From: Corbicula japonica
Taxonomy: Eukaryota > Mollusca > Bivalvia > Venerida > Cyrenidae
Assembly (NCBI GenBank): GCA_038501625.1
Contig: JAZAYU010000086.1
Span: 2,676,178 to 2,740,177, forward strand
Reading direction: 5' to 3'
Length of the DNA stretch: 64,000 nt
Position numbers and translations under genes: made by a program. This document shows, one piece after another, positions 21,782 through 32,400 of the stretch (position 1 is the first letter of the stretch; every line of letters starts with the position of its first letter). The notes below the pieces were generated by a model. It searched no databases and was not told the origin of the DNA. It worked only from the letters and a program-made list of their open reading frames with translations.

Positions 21782-23156
21782 TATCTATCTATCTATAAAT
21801 ACTGCCGAACTCCCAAACAAATGGTATTTTTGGCAGGTGCGCGTCAGTGCATGTGTTAAAAGGATGGGTGCAAAAGGGTAAAAGGCTGATAAGAGTCAGC
21901 AGTGATAGATAAAAGATAAAAACACCTCCAGTCATTTAGGGTCTGTTTGTTGCATGCAAAGCCTTCTTGAAATTTGCAAGATTATGCTGCATGACTACTA
22001 TAGTGGGCAGGGAGTTCCACGGTATTATTGTATGCGGAAAGAACGAGAACTTGTAATAATCTGCAGTAGTGTGGATTTGTCTGTAGGAAAGAGGATGCAT
22101 GTGCCTGTTGGGTCTCTCTAGGTATGGTGGTATAGGAACAGCTACTAAGTTGTGTATTATTTTATAAAACAGGATCAGTCTGTTGTCCATACGTCGTTGC
22201 TCTAATGTCGTCCAACCCAGTTCCTGCTGCATGCGGGTGACACTGCTGAAGCCAGAGAAGTCACCCTTTACCCACCTTATAGCCCTTCTTTGAACCTGTT
22301 CCAATTTTTGTATATTTATGGAGGTGTAAGGATTCCAAACTGAAGAGGCATATTCCAATTGGGGTCTGACTAGAGTTTTAAAAGCAGTTTCACGAATTTT
22401 AACATTTTTACTTTTGATGTTTCTTCGAATAAATCCTAAAGTTTTGTTTGCGCATAAAGTGATGTTATCAATATGTTTGTTCCATGAGAGGTCTTTGGAT
22501 AGTGTTACTTCTAGATATTTTGCAGAATCTACATGTTCTAATATATGTCCATGAAGTGAATAATTAAAAATTTTGGTACGCTTGTTCCTGGTTATGTTGA
22601 TGACTTGGCATTTACTTGGATTGAATTCCATGTCCCATTTCTTTTCCCAAATTTCTAAACTGTTTAAATCAGTCTGAAGAGTTGTACTGTCTTGGGGCTT
22701 TACAATTGCTAAGTACACAGCAGTGTCATCCGCAAACAGCCTGACCTGGGATTGGATTGAATCAGGTAAGTCATTTATATATAATAAAAATAATAAGGAG
22801 CCGAGAACCGAGCCTTGGGGTACGCCAGATGTGACTGGGACTTCAGATGAGAATTCTCCATCAAGAACTACACGCTGTGTACGACCAATAAGGAAAGATT
22901 TTATCCAATAAAGGGTACTGTTTGTAATACCATGTTCATGTAGTTTGTACAATAATTTGAGGTGATTAACTTTATCAAAAGCTTTACTAAAATCTAAGAG
23001 TATGAGGTCTGTCTGTTGTCCGTTGGTCATGTTTCTGGCTAAGTCGTCTACTAATTGAATGAGTTGGGTTTCACAGGACCTTTTTTTCTCTAAAACCATG
23101 TTGAAGTTCGTAAAGTATGTTGTATTTATTGAAATAAGTATCTTTCCGCTATACAA
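21782..23156 (-). pseudogene. 5'-truncated CR1/jockey-type non-LTR retrotransposon (reverse transcriptase)
   Basis: A 406-residue frame (21936-23156, - strand) holds the catalytic half of a reverse transcriptase: LILLDFSKAFDKVNH (motif A Asp), SGVPQGSVLGSLLFLLYIND (motif B) and LFADDTAVY (motif C FADD), then the thumb region with LEYASSVWNP and the C-terminal IIPWNSLP. The family normally has about 900 residues including an endonuclease; here the endonuclease and first RT motifs are absent, and homology starts abruptly at about EKKRSCETQL (near 23095), so the first about 22 residues are flanking sequence. After the stop comes a short 3' UTR ending in a TATC/GATA tandem tail (about 21782-21797). 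The remaining frame is uninterrupted, so insertion may be fairly recent, but it cannot be autonomous. Confidence 0.9.
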
Positions 23157-23387
23157 TAATCTTTTCGCTCAACTAATCTGTTTCTAGTTCTCACGATTTT
23201 ACAAAATTAACAGATAACACCGTGAAAGTTTTACATCTTTTCAAATTTCGGTTTTAAAAACGAAACGATTTCAAAATGATGTCAACTTCTCCCGATACAT
23301 TTGGTAGGTTGACATATGCAGATCTAAATGTAGCGGCACAAATGCCAACGGTGGATATTCTGACTGAGATTTGAGGTTTGGTAATAC

Positions 23388-23727
23388 GGTGAAATATGCA
23401 TACCAGGATTCGCCACATAATTTCAGATAAAAAAGCCTCCCCACACAGTCAAGAAGAAGAGAGGGAAATAGCATGGTTAATAAAATGATCAGTTTCAATA
23501 AAGACACCACAAACAATTAACAAAAATGAGAACCGGAGGGGTTACTGTCAGTGGCAAATCAAATTGCCACTGGGGGGTTTAAACCAGAAATCTATGATGC
23601 ACTAACCACTAACTTATGTCGGTCAATAGCTATAGCTAATGTTAACCTTTGTATACAATACCAACTATAAATAAAAGTTTGTTTCTTGTAACCTCACACT
23701 TGCCCCAACAGGTTCTCATATCACAAA
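23388..23727 (+). repeat. Family-G repeat, left part, split by a transposon
   Basis: Head 'gtgaaatatgcataccagga', 'gcctccccacacagtc', 'gttactgtcagtggc' and 'caacaggttctcatatcaca' run up to 23727. The rest of the repeat resumes at 27319 after the inserted element. Confidence 0.8.
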
Positions 23728-23769
23728 GGAAGTGTCTCCTCAACCGGGCCTGGTCGAGTAGACCCAGAG

Positions 23770-25077
23770 CAGGCATGGGGCGAATTATTTTCAAAAGTAA
23801 TGCATTAAATTATCATTATTTGCCAAACTTGAGCATTAAATTAAATTAGCATTACTGTATATTTTGAAAGTAATGCATTAAATTAGCATTTTTCAAAAAG
23901 TAATGCATTAAATTAAGCATTATTTTGTTCGCATGTGAACTCGCAATAAATACTTAAGTCAACTGTCAATATATAATAAAAAAGTTATTTGCTTCCACAC
24001 AAAAAACAACACAAGTTTAATAATATACTAAGTGTCAATATGAAAGTGTTAAGATCTAAAAGGACACCTCAAGGGCTTAGAACAAAACTAGTCTAAGTAG
24101 ATATGAATTAATACAGTACAGGTTTAGCTTTTTACACACTTTAGTTAATCTCAATTTATTGCTGTTTTTCAAACATTTGGAAAGTCATTTTGACCAAGGA
24201 CATAACTGGCAACTAATCTAATTTAATTATTATGTCACTTGCATCTGCATTACATGCTGATTTTCCTGAAATCTGTCACAGACTCTATAAAATATACACT
24301 GAATCAGTAAGTGTAATAAATTTAAGAAAAATATAACATCATGTGAGTTAGTGTAGTTTGGTGAAAGTTATAGTTGATTTTGATGCTTTCTTTTTAAAAA
24401 ACATTTTTGGTATTTTGCACTGAACTTCTAATTCCTATCAGTAACATTTTTAGAAATATTCAGAAGTGTTTGAAAAATGGTGGGAAATTATCTTTTTCCA
24501 ATGAATGTGTACATTGAAATGATTCAATTGTACTGTAATTGTTGAAAGAGCTTCATCAGATTAATGGCTATTGATTGTTTTGTAAATTGAGCGTTTTCTT
24601 CCCACAACTCAGCTTAAGAACTCCTGGCTTAATATAAAAAGTGTTCAAACTTTACAACATTCTGACGCAAAAGCTTTACTCTATAGTCTGTACCTTGTTG
24701 TTACTACAAAGTACTACTTAACAGTTATATTCATATTTTTCTTTTGCTATTATGCTATTAATTAGATATGTAATAATTATAAAATAATAACATATTTAAT
24801 CTTTAGAGCATCTTAGTATTAAACAAGTCACTATTAACATATATTTTCATATTAAATAAATCAATTTATAGTGAAAAAATTCAATAGGGAACACAATTCA
24901 ATTAATGCCCAATAATGCTAAGCATTACAGCATTTTGGCATAGGTAATGCATTAAATTACATTAAAATAATGTTAGATTTGTTGCATTAATCATTACCTT
25001 GCATTTTTGGGAAAAAGTAATGCATTATTAATGCATTAGCATTAAAATTTAATTTGCCCCTTGTCTGACCCAGAGTC
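23770..25077. mobile_element. hAT-type non-autonomous transposon nested in the Mutator-like element
   Basis: Terminal inverted repeats CAGGCATGGGGCGAATTA (left) and, reversed, CAGACAAGGGGCAAATTA (right), with an exact 8-bp target duplication ACCCAGAG (23762-23769, 25078-25085). CAG...CTG termini and 8-bp duplications are diagnostic of hAT. Subterminal regions are full of TAATGCATTAAATTA-like repeats on both sides, probable transposase binding arrays. 1308 bases, no transposase frame. Confidence 0.92.
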
Positions 25078-25681
25078 TATTTGACCGGCTGCCGGTCGAG
25101 GAGAATATACACGTAGGACTATCTCCTCGACCGGCTCCGGTCTAGGAGAATATACAGGTAGGACTGTCTCCTCGACCGGTTCCAGAATAAATAATTGATT
25201 ATAAATTGTGTTTATACATGAACATCGGACGCAACAATCGGGAAAATTAATTTAAAGTTTGGTAAAAATGTTTGTTTGTTTCTTTTATGTAAAGGTGCTT
25301 TCTCATATGAAATAATAATGGAAGTAATAGTAGCACCAATTGCTTGCCCTCTGATGTTTCGGCAATTAAAACTTGTTAAAACTATCAATACTAATTGATA
25401 TACTCAGTTTGCAGTTAAAAATATCGCAGCAGCTTTGTTAAATGCCGCCGTTCACAGGGTTGGTAATAAGCCTATTGTTTGTTGTTACTCAATAAAATAC
25501 AACAGATATGTCTCTATCATTTGGTCCTTATTAAATTATAGAACAATTTCATATTGGCACAATTATTCTGTGTTGATTCTAGATTGGAATCGTATTTATA
25601 AGTGGAATAATAAACACGGATGTCGGAATATATTATTTGTGCTAAAGATTTTCCTCAGAATTTTCATTCAGCAGTTTCAAA

Positions 25682-25912
25682 ATGTCTATCAAATTTCAAA
25701 TTGGGGAAACTTTTCCGGATTATGATTGTTTGAAAGTAAAAATTGTTAAATACCAAAAACAAGACAATATGCAGTTGTACAAAAGAGATTCAAGATCAGT
25801 TGCTGCAGCCAAAGTGCGGACACCAAAGGAAATTAAGTTTAGCGAATTGACTTTCAGTTGTATTCACGGGGGAAGGAAATTTAAATCATACGGCGATGAA
25901 AAAACCAAATGA
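25682..25912 (+). pseudogene. ZSWIM3-like / Mutator transposase N-terminal fragment
   Basis: The 76-residue frame has KFQIGETFPDYDCLKVKI, then LYKRDSRSVAAAK and LTFSCIHGGRKFKSYG. This order (F..F......Y....RDSR....A, then CIHGG..FKS) is what I recall of the N-terminal domain of ZSWIM3-type proteins, which derive from Mutator-like transposases. The expected continuation to a HNH motif, the DDE core and the SWIM zinc finger is not seen; the frame stops at 25913. A captured exon or remains of the transposase. Family call from memory of motifs; moderate certainty. Confidence 0.55.
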
Positions 25913-27318
25913 GCAATGTACCTTATAAAATTTTGTCATATGCGTCGCTAGGACCACGCATGACTATTAAAATGCCCAATTGGAAGCCGAAATTTTATCA
26001 AACTTTCAAGTTTTTACTATATTATATAATACAATCAAAACACGTAAATTTACTTATTATTCACATGAGGAGTTACTTACATTAGGAAAAAAGGATCCCC
26101 ATAAAAATGATCTTCGTTTACAATTTGTTACGGACTGAGTGCCGGGAAATCAGTCGTTTCAGGTATCAAAACTGTTTAGTATTCATGTGTCACATTTTTA
26201 GTTTCATAAATGAAGTTTAAGTGTTGTACTCAAATTTGTATGTCACGTGTTCATCCTTTTCTGGAAATAAAAGATTTTCATTCAAGTTTGACGCATTGTT
26301 CAACATGTCTTATAAGAACATTCAAGAGACAACTCAAAAGTGGTCTTTGAAGACAGCTGCAGGTTGTCTTTGTTCACAGGTAAATTTCTGCTTAAAATCA
26401 GTCAGTGGGGATAAATACAGTTCAACCTACAACTGTACGCTGACAACCAACAGAAATTTAAGACAACATGTGGTTAAAGATCCTTTGTATTTGTGCCACC
26501 AACTGATTAAAAGAACATATATGATGACCACTTGCCTTCAATGACCACTTTTTCATTTCCACTTTTAGAGTAATGCGCTAATAATCCATATGTATGTTAA
26601 GGCATTTTGTGACAGACGGTTGTAAAAAGATTTGTACATCTAGTGCAAGCAAACGGACGCTAAAATATATAAGATTGAAATGACTGAAGATTTCTCGCTC
26701 ACTATCATTTTGATAGTGTCACTTACAGTGAAGGCTGTAGTTAGTTAAAAGATATTTGAATATAAGATTTGACATAATTAAACAATGTGTCAGCCTAAAG
26801 TCCCTTCCTGCCGGGATGTGTGAAATCAGCCCGAGTAATCGTGAATATACATGTTGCTGTCAAAAAGTACTTGTATTGAGGAAAAAAATATGTTTTACAA
26901 CTGTAAAAGTTAAAAAAGAAAACTTTTTATTTTTTTATTTCATTTAATAATAACTTGTAAGTTATCATAAACAATTATCTATTAATGGTAGTTCTTATAT
27001 GTGATTTTTTTTCATCAACCTTTACAGACTAAGCTAACGCCGCAATCCCAATGTTTAACTGAGAAAACTGATAAAGGACAGGTATGATGTAGTTCTGTAT
27101 ATTTTAACACTTAAAGTAACTGAATATTGAAAAGTTTTTTTTTTTCAAAAAACATTTTAAAACGCGATAAAATTATCGATTGTACGGAAGTACCCACTTC
27201 CGTTGTTTAGACCGGAGCCGGTCGAGGAGACAGTCCTACGTGTATATACTCCTCGACCGGCAGCCGGTCGAGGAGACTCTGAGTCTCCTTGGCCGGGCCC
27301 GGTCGAGGAGACACTTCC

Positions 27319-27560
27319 ATATCACAAAACAAGTACAAGTTGTCTTTGTGAAACAACTCCAACCCACTCATCGGCTCAACAATGTTGCATGCAAAAGCAC
27401 ACAAACATATAAAACATAAGAAGCTAATAGCATTGCAAAGCTTAGGGGAGGATACTCAATGATCTAACCGAGACCAGAGCTCTTGGAGTAAAATCAGCAA
27501 GAACACGATGACAGGAATAGAGGAAACAAATTGAACTCCTAGGTTCTTTTAAGAAAAGAT
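27319..27560 (+). repeat. Family-G repeat, right part after the insertion
   Basis: Resumes at the target duplication with 'caagtacaagttgtctttgt', 'ccaacccactcatcggctc', 'caatgttgcatgcaaaagca', 'agctaatagcattgc' and 'gagctcttggag', parallel to the copy at 2108-2530. Confidence 0.8.
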
Positions 27561-27715
27561 TTCCCCATAAACCTTCATAAACTCTTAAACCCCTGCCATC
27601 ATCATGCAACCAAAGTGGTTAGCATAATGATCAACTTTAGAAGAATTAATCACCAGGCTTGCAGAGCGATGTAAAATATCATGTTGGTAACCTTTCTTTT
27701 GAAATTTACAGAAGG

Positions 27716-27793
27716 TTTTTACAGATGGTAAAACAAATTTAGTCCTGTCCTACTGACAGATGGTAAAACAAATTTAGTCCTGTCCTACTGACA
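27716..27793 (+). repeat. Two-copy tandem repeat of about 38 bases
   Basis: 'acagatggtaaaacaaattt' plus 'agtcctgtcctactg' occurs twice back to back with essentially no change, so the duplication is young. Confidence 0.85.
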
Positions 27794-28020
27794 TCATATT
27801 TGGGCAATCATGGAAATGGTCATCTGCAAATGCTAAGTATTCAGATTGTCAGTTTATTTAGAAACATATTTGTCGGTGGAAAGGAGTTTTTCCAGAAAAT
27901 GAACAAAGAATTGAGTGGAAGAGATGATATTTGGTGTATTTTTCTCATTACCGATGAAGTCGGTTAAATTTTTAGTGGAAGGACATGAAGGAATAACTGT
28001 AATCATTCATGTACCATATA

Positions 28021-29099
28021 CAGTCGAATCCAATAACTGGCATGGTATTCTGGAAAAGTCAAAGTCGCGATAACTCGAAGTTCGCAATAACTCAAAGTAA
28101 ATCGTCGGTCCCTTGGGACTTCGAGTTATCGCGACTTTGACTTTTCCAGAATACCATGCCAGTATTTAGAAAGTAACGACGTGCTTTTATTAAGACACCA
28201 TACGGTACGTACGTAACAAATGTTTGTCGTAAAGTTTGCTCAATAAAACAAGATAATTATGTTTTAAATTCTTTTATTACTCAGTTTTATTTTCATGATT
28301 ATATACAAAAAGATCGACGAAGAAACAACATTTTAACAAATGTTAACAAATATCATTGTTGAACCAACATGAGACATACATGTATACAGCGCATCATCAT
28401 TCAAATACACACAATAGCGTTACGACTTACATGCAGATATATTTACAATAAATTATGAATAAAAACAACCAGTACACATTTATTTAAGAGCAACAACAGA
28501 TCATGACATGCTACAATAGAAATAGAAAGATTAGTTGTTTTCTGATCCAGGTATCCTCCCAGTTACCCGGGCCCTTCGCTGGATTACTTGACTAAATGTA
28601 TTAATAATTTTATTATTTTTAGTTATGCCGTATGCGAACTGTTGTTTGCTGATTGATACAAGCTTTAGAATACAGAATTCAGAAAATTAAAGGACGTTTA
28701 TAGAAAGAAAAATTAACAACTCCAAATGTTTGCTTGACACTAATTTGAGACAAATCACTCTTATTGTTTGCTTCACACTCATATCATTACAATGACGTGC
28801 CACTAACAACTCTTGTTGACAAGTTGGCAATAAACAAAAGACTTCGAACAACGTCGTGGGAGGTGTGAAAAACCGTGTCAGTAAATGTACTTCGAGTTAT
28901 CGCGATTAAATTGTTCTTAATTCCTATTCAAGGGACTTATTAATATGTTCCAGATATCGCGAATTTCGAATTATCGGGTTTCGAGTTATCACAACTTTTT
29001 TTAGTTGAATATATAAGGAAAATTTACGGGACCGGCGGCCGACTTCGAGTTAAACTGTCATTTCGAGTTATCGGGTTTCGAGTTATCGCGATTCCACTG
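28021..29099. mobile_element. Tigger/pogo-type DNA transposon, non-autonomous
   Basis: Ends CAGTCGAATCC...GGATTCCACTG-like (left CAGTCGAATC, right GATTCCACTG) flanked by TA on both sides, with subterminal repeats 'cgagttatcgcga' and 'cgagttatcgggtttcgagt'. TA duplication and 'CAGT...' ends with such repeats fit Tigger/pogo. About 1.08 kb without a transposase frame. The left end contains a 45-bp perfect hairpin. Confidence 0.8.
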
Positions 29100-29124
29100 T
29101 AGTTTAAGTTTAGTTTAAACTGAT

Positions 29125-29325
29125 TGATTTTACATCGATTGTGAAACTAGTTCTTCCAACTCTAATCATGCTCTATGACTGCTTCCTGGGTTGCCAACCA
29201 GTATGTGTGTCAAATGGGGATTTGGGAAACCTCAGACGAACCTCATCGCTGTTGGGATTCAAACCCACAGTCTCCGGATCTGGAGTCCTACACTCTATCC
29301 CTAAACCACTGTTTCTCCATATATT
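29125..29325 (-). repeat. tRNA-derived SINE, reversed, related to 58590-58705
   Basis: Both stretches carry 'gacgaa(c)ctcatc', a reversed B-box 'gggttcaaacccacagtct'-like segment and 'ggatctggagtc' in the same order. It ends about 15 bases before the acceptor of NUP35 exon 29340-29464. Confidence 0.6.
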
Positions 29326-29339
29326 TATGTTTGTTGCAG

Positions 29340-29464
29340 GTCACCATTCAACAGAGCCAATGACAATGGGGACCCCAACAAGCCCTACCAGCCCAGGCCC
29401 ACAGTCACAATTCTTGCCAAGCTACCTGCTTGGGGAGTCGTTTTCACATAGTCACACTGCATCG
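29340..29464 (+). CDS. NUP35: NUP35 exon a (N-terminal)
   Basis: Acceptor TTGTTGCAG, donor GTAAGT. Encodes [29 protein letters not shown] and a Ser/His stretch. Starts with two bases of a split codon, so at least one coding exon precedes it. Confidence 0.9.
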
Positions 29465-32400
29465 GTAAGTGCTGTTTCCACTAGTCCTGACCCACTATCA
29501 CAATTTTGTCATACGTTTACGGTAAAATTCCTTTAAAAAGTTATGAACAAGAAAAATATTGTAAAATAATTTTCTTTTTTAAATATTTTATAATTGATTG
29601 TAAAAAAATCTGTATTATTCTTGGTAAAAGAGAAGTATCGGAAAATTTGAATTAAAGAAAATAATCAGTTAATCTGTGTTTATTATTGTCAATATATAAC
29701 AGGGCTTTTCTTGGGGAAGGGGCCCATGCCATATAATTTTGGGGAAAATAGCACGTTTTCTTCTCTAAATGGGAATTAAAAAGCCAGATGTCAAGTTACT
29801 CTTTGGGGCAAACTGCATGATTTTAAAGAAATTTTCTGAGAGGATGGGGCCCAGGTCACAACCCGCCGTATGTGCAAGTGCGTGCTGTCTACTTGCAAAA
29901 ATTCAGGGATCCGTACGTGGTGAGTACTGCCTCCATACGGATTTGGGAGCACGCAGAGACGCCGTAGCATTTTTAGTGCATGCAAAACTTTCTCTGCGTT
30001 CGAGCTGCGTGCAGGCTACAGATTCACCACCATTACGGGTGATGTGCGTGCCCTGTATGTCCATGAGCGTGTAACCCACTGCCTCTGCGAGTCTTTGCGT
30101 GGTCCGTGCTTCCTCAGTTCAACTGTCCAAAACAAGCACATAACTCAGGCGGACCTTACAGAGCAAGTATGTGCTCGGAACTTACAACGCACGGTATGCG
30201 CATGGACCTCTGTGGTATATAAAATATATATCGAGCATCGATAGGTTGTCCTTGTATGTATCACCCAACAGCGACCGAAATAAACTCATGTTCACCGCAC
30301 TTGCACGCACTTACAACAGGCAAGCGAGTAAGAACACCGTAGATGAGCAGTACTGCCTCCATATGTTGACATGGAAATCACACGGAGATCTTGCGTTGTA
30401 AGCACATTGTCAGCACGTACAACTCACTTACTACCTACAGAACGTACAATACACGCAACATTTTATCCCTAGACGTGGCATGCTGGCCATGTACTTAGAC
30501 CTTGCGCAACCGTGAGTGACATGCGTCCTCTCTGCTCTTGCACGTCCGATCAAAACACGCAGTGAACATAACCTCTGCAGAACACGTATGGATAAAAAAG
30601 ACGCATGGTGGGTTGTGACCAGGGCTTAAACGGCCCCTGCTAATGAAGGAAAAAAGTCCTGCATCATCAGTAACCCCCTCCTTAAGAAAATGTAACGCCC
30701 CTGAGGGCATTTAAAAGGAATTGCGGTATTTACTCTATAAGGATTATCAAATTTTTATCTTGATAAAATAAATTTCCTCATTTGTAATGTCCTAAAACCA
30801 TAGTGATAAGTTTATTATCTGATTAAACTTATTATACGCCTTTCCAATAATTCAATGAATTTATTTGGTTACCTCCCCTGTCCAGTCACGTGACTGCTCT
30901 ACAGGAAAAATGATTGCTCGCTGTAATAACGTAATAGGGAATATGTACCTACAACTTTCTTATTTATCATAAAATTCTTTTTTGAAAAATATATTTTCTC
31001 TTTGAATTAGTAATAATACATCAGCGTCATAATATTTTTGAAAATAATTTATAAAACAATCAGGTTTCTGACTAAAAGTGTCAATTCATTATTCCTCGCA
31101 TTAAACACTAAACGACTTGAACTAACAGACAGTCGCAGTGTTCTCTTCACAGCTTAATTGAGTCTCGTTTCCGGATTAGCGTGTTTATTCAACTACTGAC
31201 ATCATGTTGTGATTATGTCGGCGGCGATTGATTTTGAAGGCGGCATGCCATAAACATGTCAAACTGTCTTGCACACTGGGTCATCTGTCAATTACTTAAA
31301 GGGGCAGATATCAATGACCAATAGAGATCGTGTAATTTCTATTTGCAAGGTATCTACACCTCCAGATTCTTAAGTATTTCGGAGTCCTTTAACTACTGGA
31401 TGTGTCAGCAAATGTATTTGATTTCGCACTTAAATGGATTCTTAATCAACATTACGACACGTTATAGAAACAAAAGCCTTTAATAAGAAACAAATCTTGT
31501 CAAAACATTTTATTTATGTTTAATTAAGAGTTTGGGCTTTTATGTGAAAATTGCATTCTGTCAAACCTAAGAAATCTAAATTGGATATGCAACCATATTG
31601 TGATATAAATATTCCTATCTTTTTGGAAGCCGGCATCTAAATCCTTGGATTTTATTCTACGAATGATACTTCTACAACAAACAATCAGATTACCGATCCT
31701 GTTTTATTTCAAGACAGAATCAATCATATTTGGTTGTGAAGTATACGTAACATTTTAAATATTCAAATTATTTATCCGTTGACCATAAACGCCTTAAATT
31801 TTTAGGACAATTCTATTGTTCAAATGTGTAAGTATCAACAAATTCAGATTGTATTTTTTTGTCTACAGATCATGTAACCAGATGTTGACATATCACGATT
31901 TCCGGATAATAGCGCATAACTAGCCTTAGCAGTTTGCAACATTTACACTAGTAAAATATATTTTCAGCAGAAAAGATATTAAGAAGAAATTGTTGTACAT
32001 AATTGGTAAAATTAATGCTTATGTTTGTCCAAATTGCGTTTCATACTGCCTACTATCAACAAGAATGGTACATGTTCTTACATCATTAAAAATCTAAATA
32101 TCTAACAAATAGTAAACATAAAAAAGTCTGGCTAGAATAACAGACCAGCAACTTATTTTTTCACCGCCGGCGACGAACGCAGACCTGCAATATAGCGGAT
32201 AATGTTAGTTATTATGTGCTTAAGCCATTAGCCCGATCGTTCAGCTATCCTGCAGAGCCTCGTTTTGGATTGATTTTCGGTAGCGGGAAGTAACTCGTAC
32301 AGGACTACGAAACTGTTTATTGGAAAGGTGTATACTTCCTTTGAAGTGCAGAGAAGTATCACCTATCAATTTGAACATTTTAGCACCTATTGTTCTTTCA

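Larger units (their letters stand above)
23728..27318. mobile_element. Mutator-like DNA transposon (non-autonomous), inserted in a family-G repeat
   Basis: Ends GGAAGTGTCTCCTC...GAGGAGACACTTCC are inverted repeats of about 42 bases. The flanks show a 10-bp target duplication ATATCACAAA (23718-23727 and 27319-27328), and the interrupted family-G repeat resumes at the right. Subterminal units TCGACCGG/CCGGTCGAGGAG recur at 25085-25185 and 27215-27310. Inside, 25682-25912 encodes a ZSWIM3-like N-terminal segment. A 9-11-bp duplication and such a protein fit the MULE superfamily. The element is 3591 bases including a 1308-base hAT insertion, too short for an intact transposase; I found no DDE or SWIM motif. 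Confidence 0.8.

Noticed and set aside
29141..29339. Upstream open frame continuing into NUP35 exon a as a possible start exon
   Set aside because: The upstream part is reversed SINE sequence, and a good acceptor (TTGTTGCAG) separates it from conserved NUP35 sequence.
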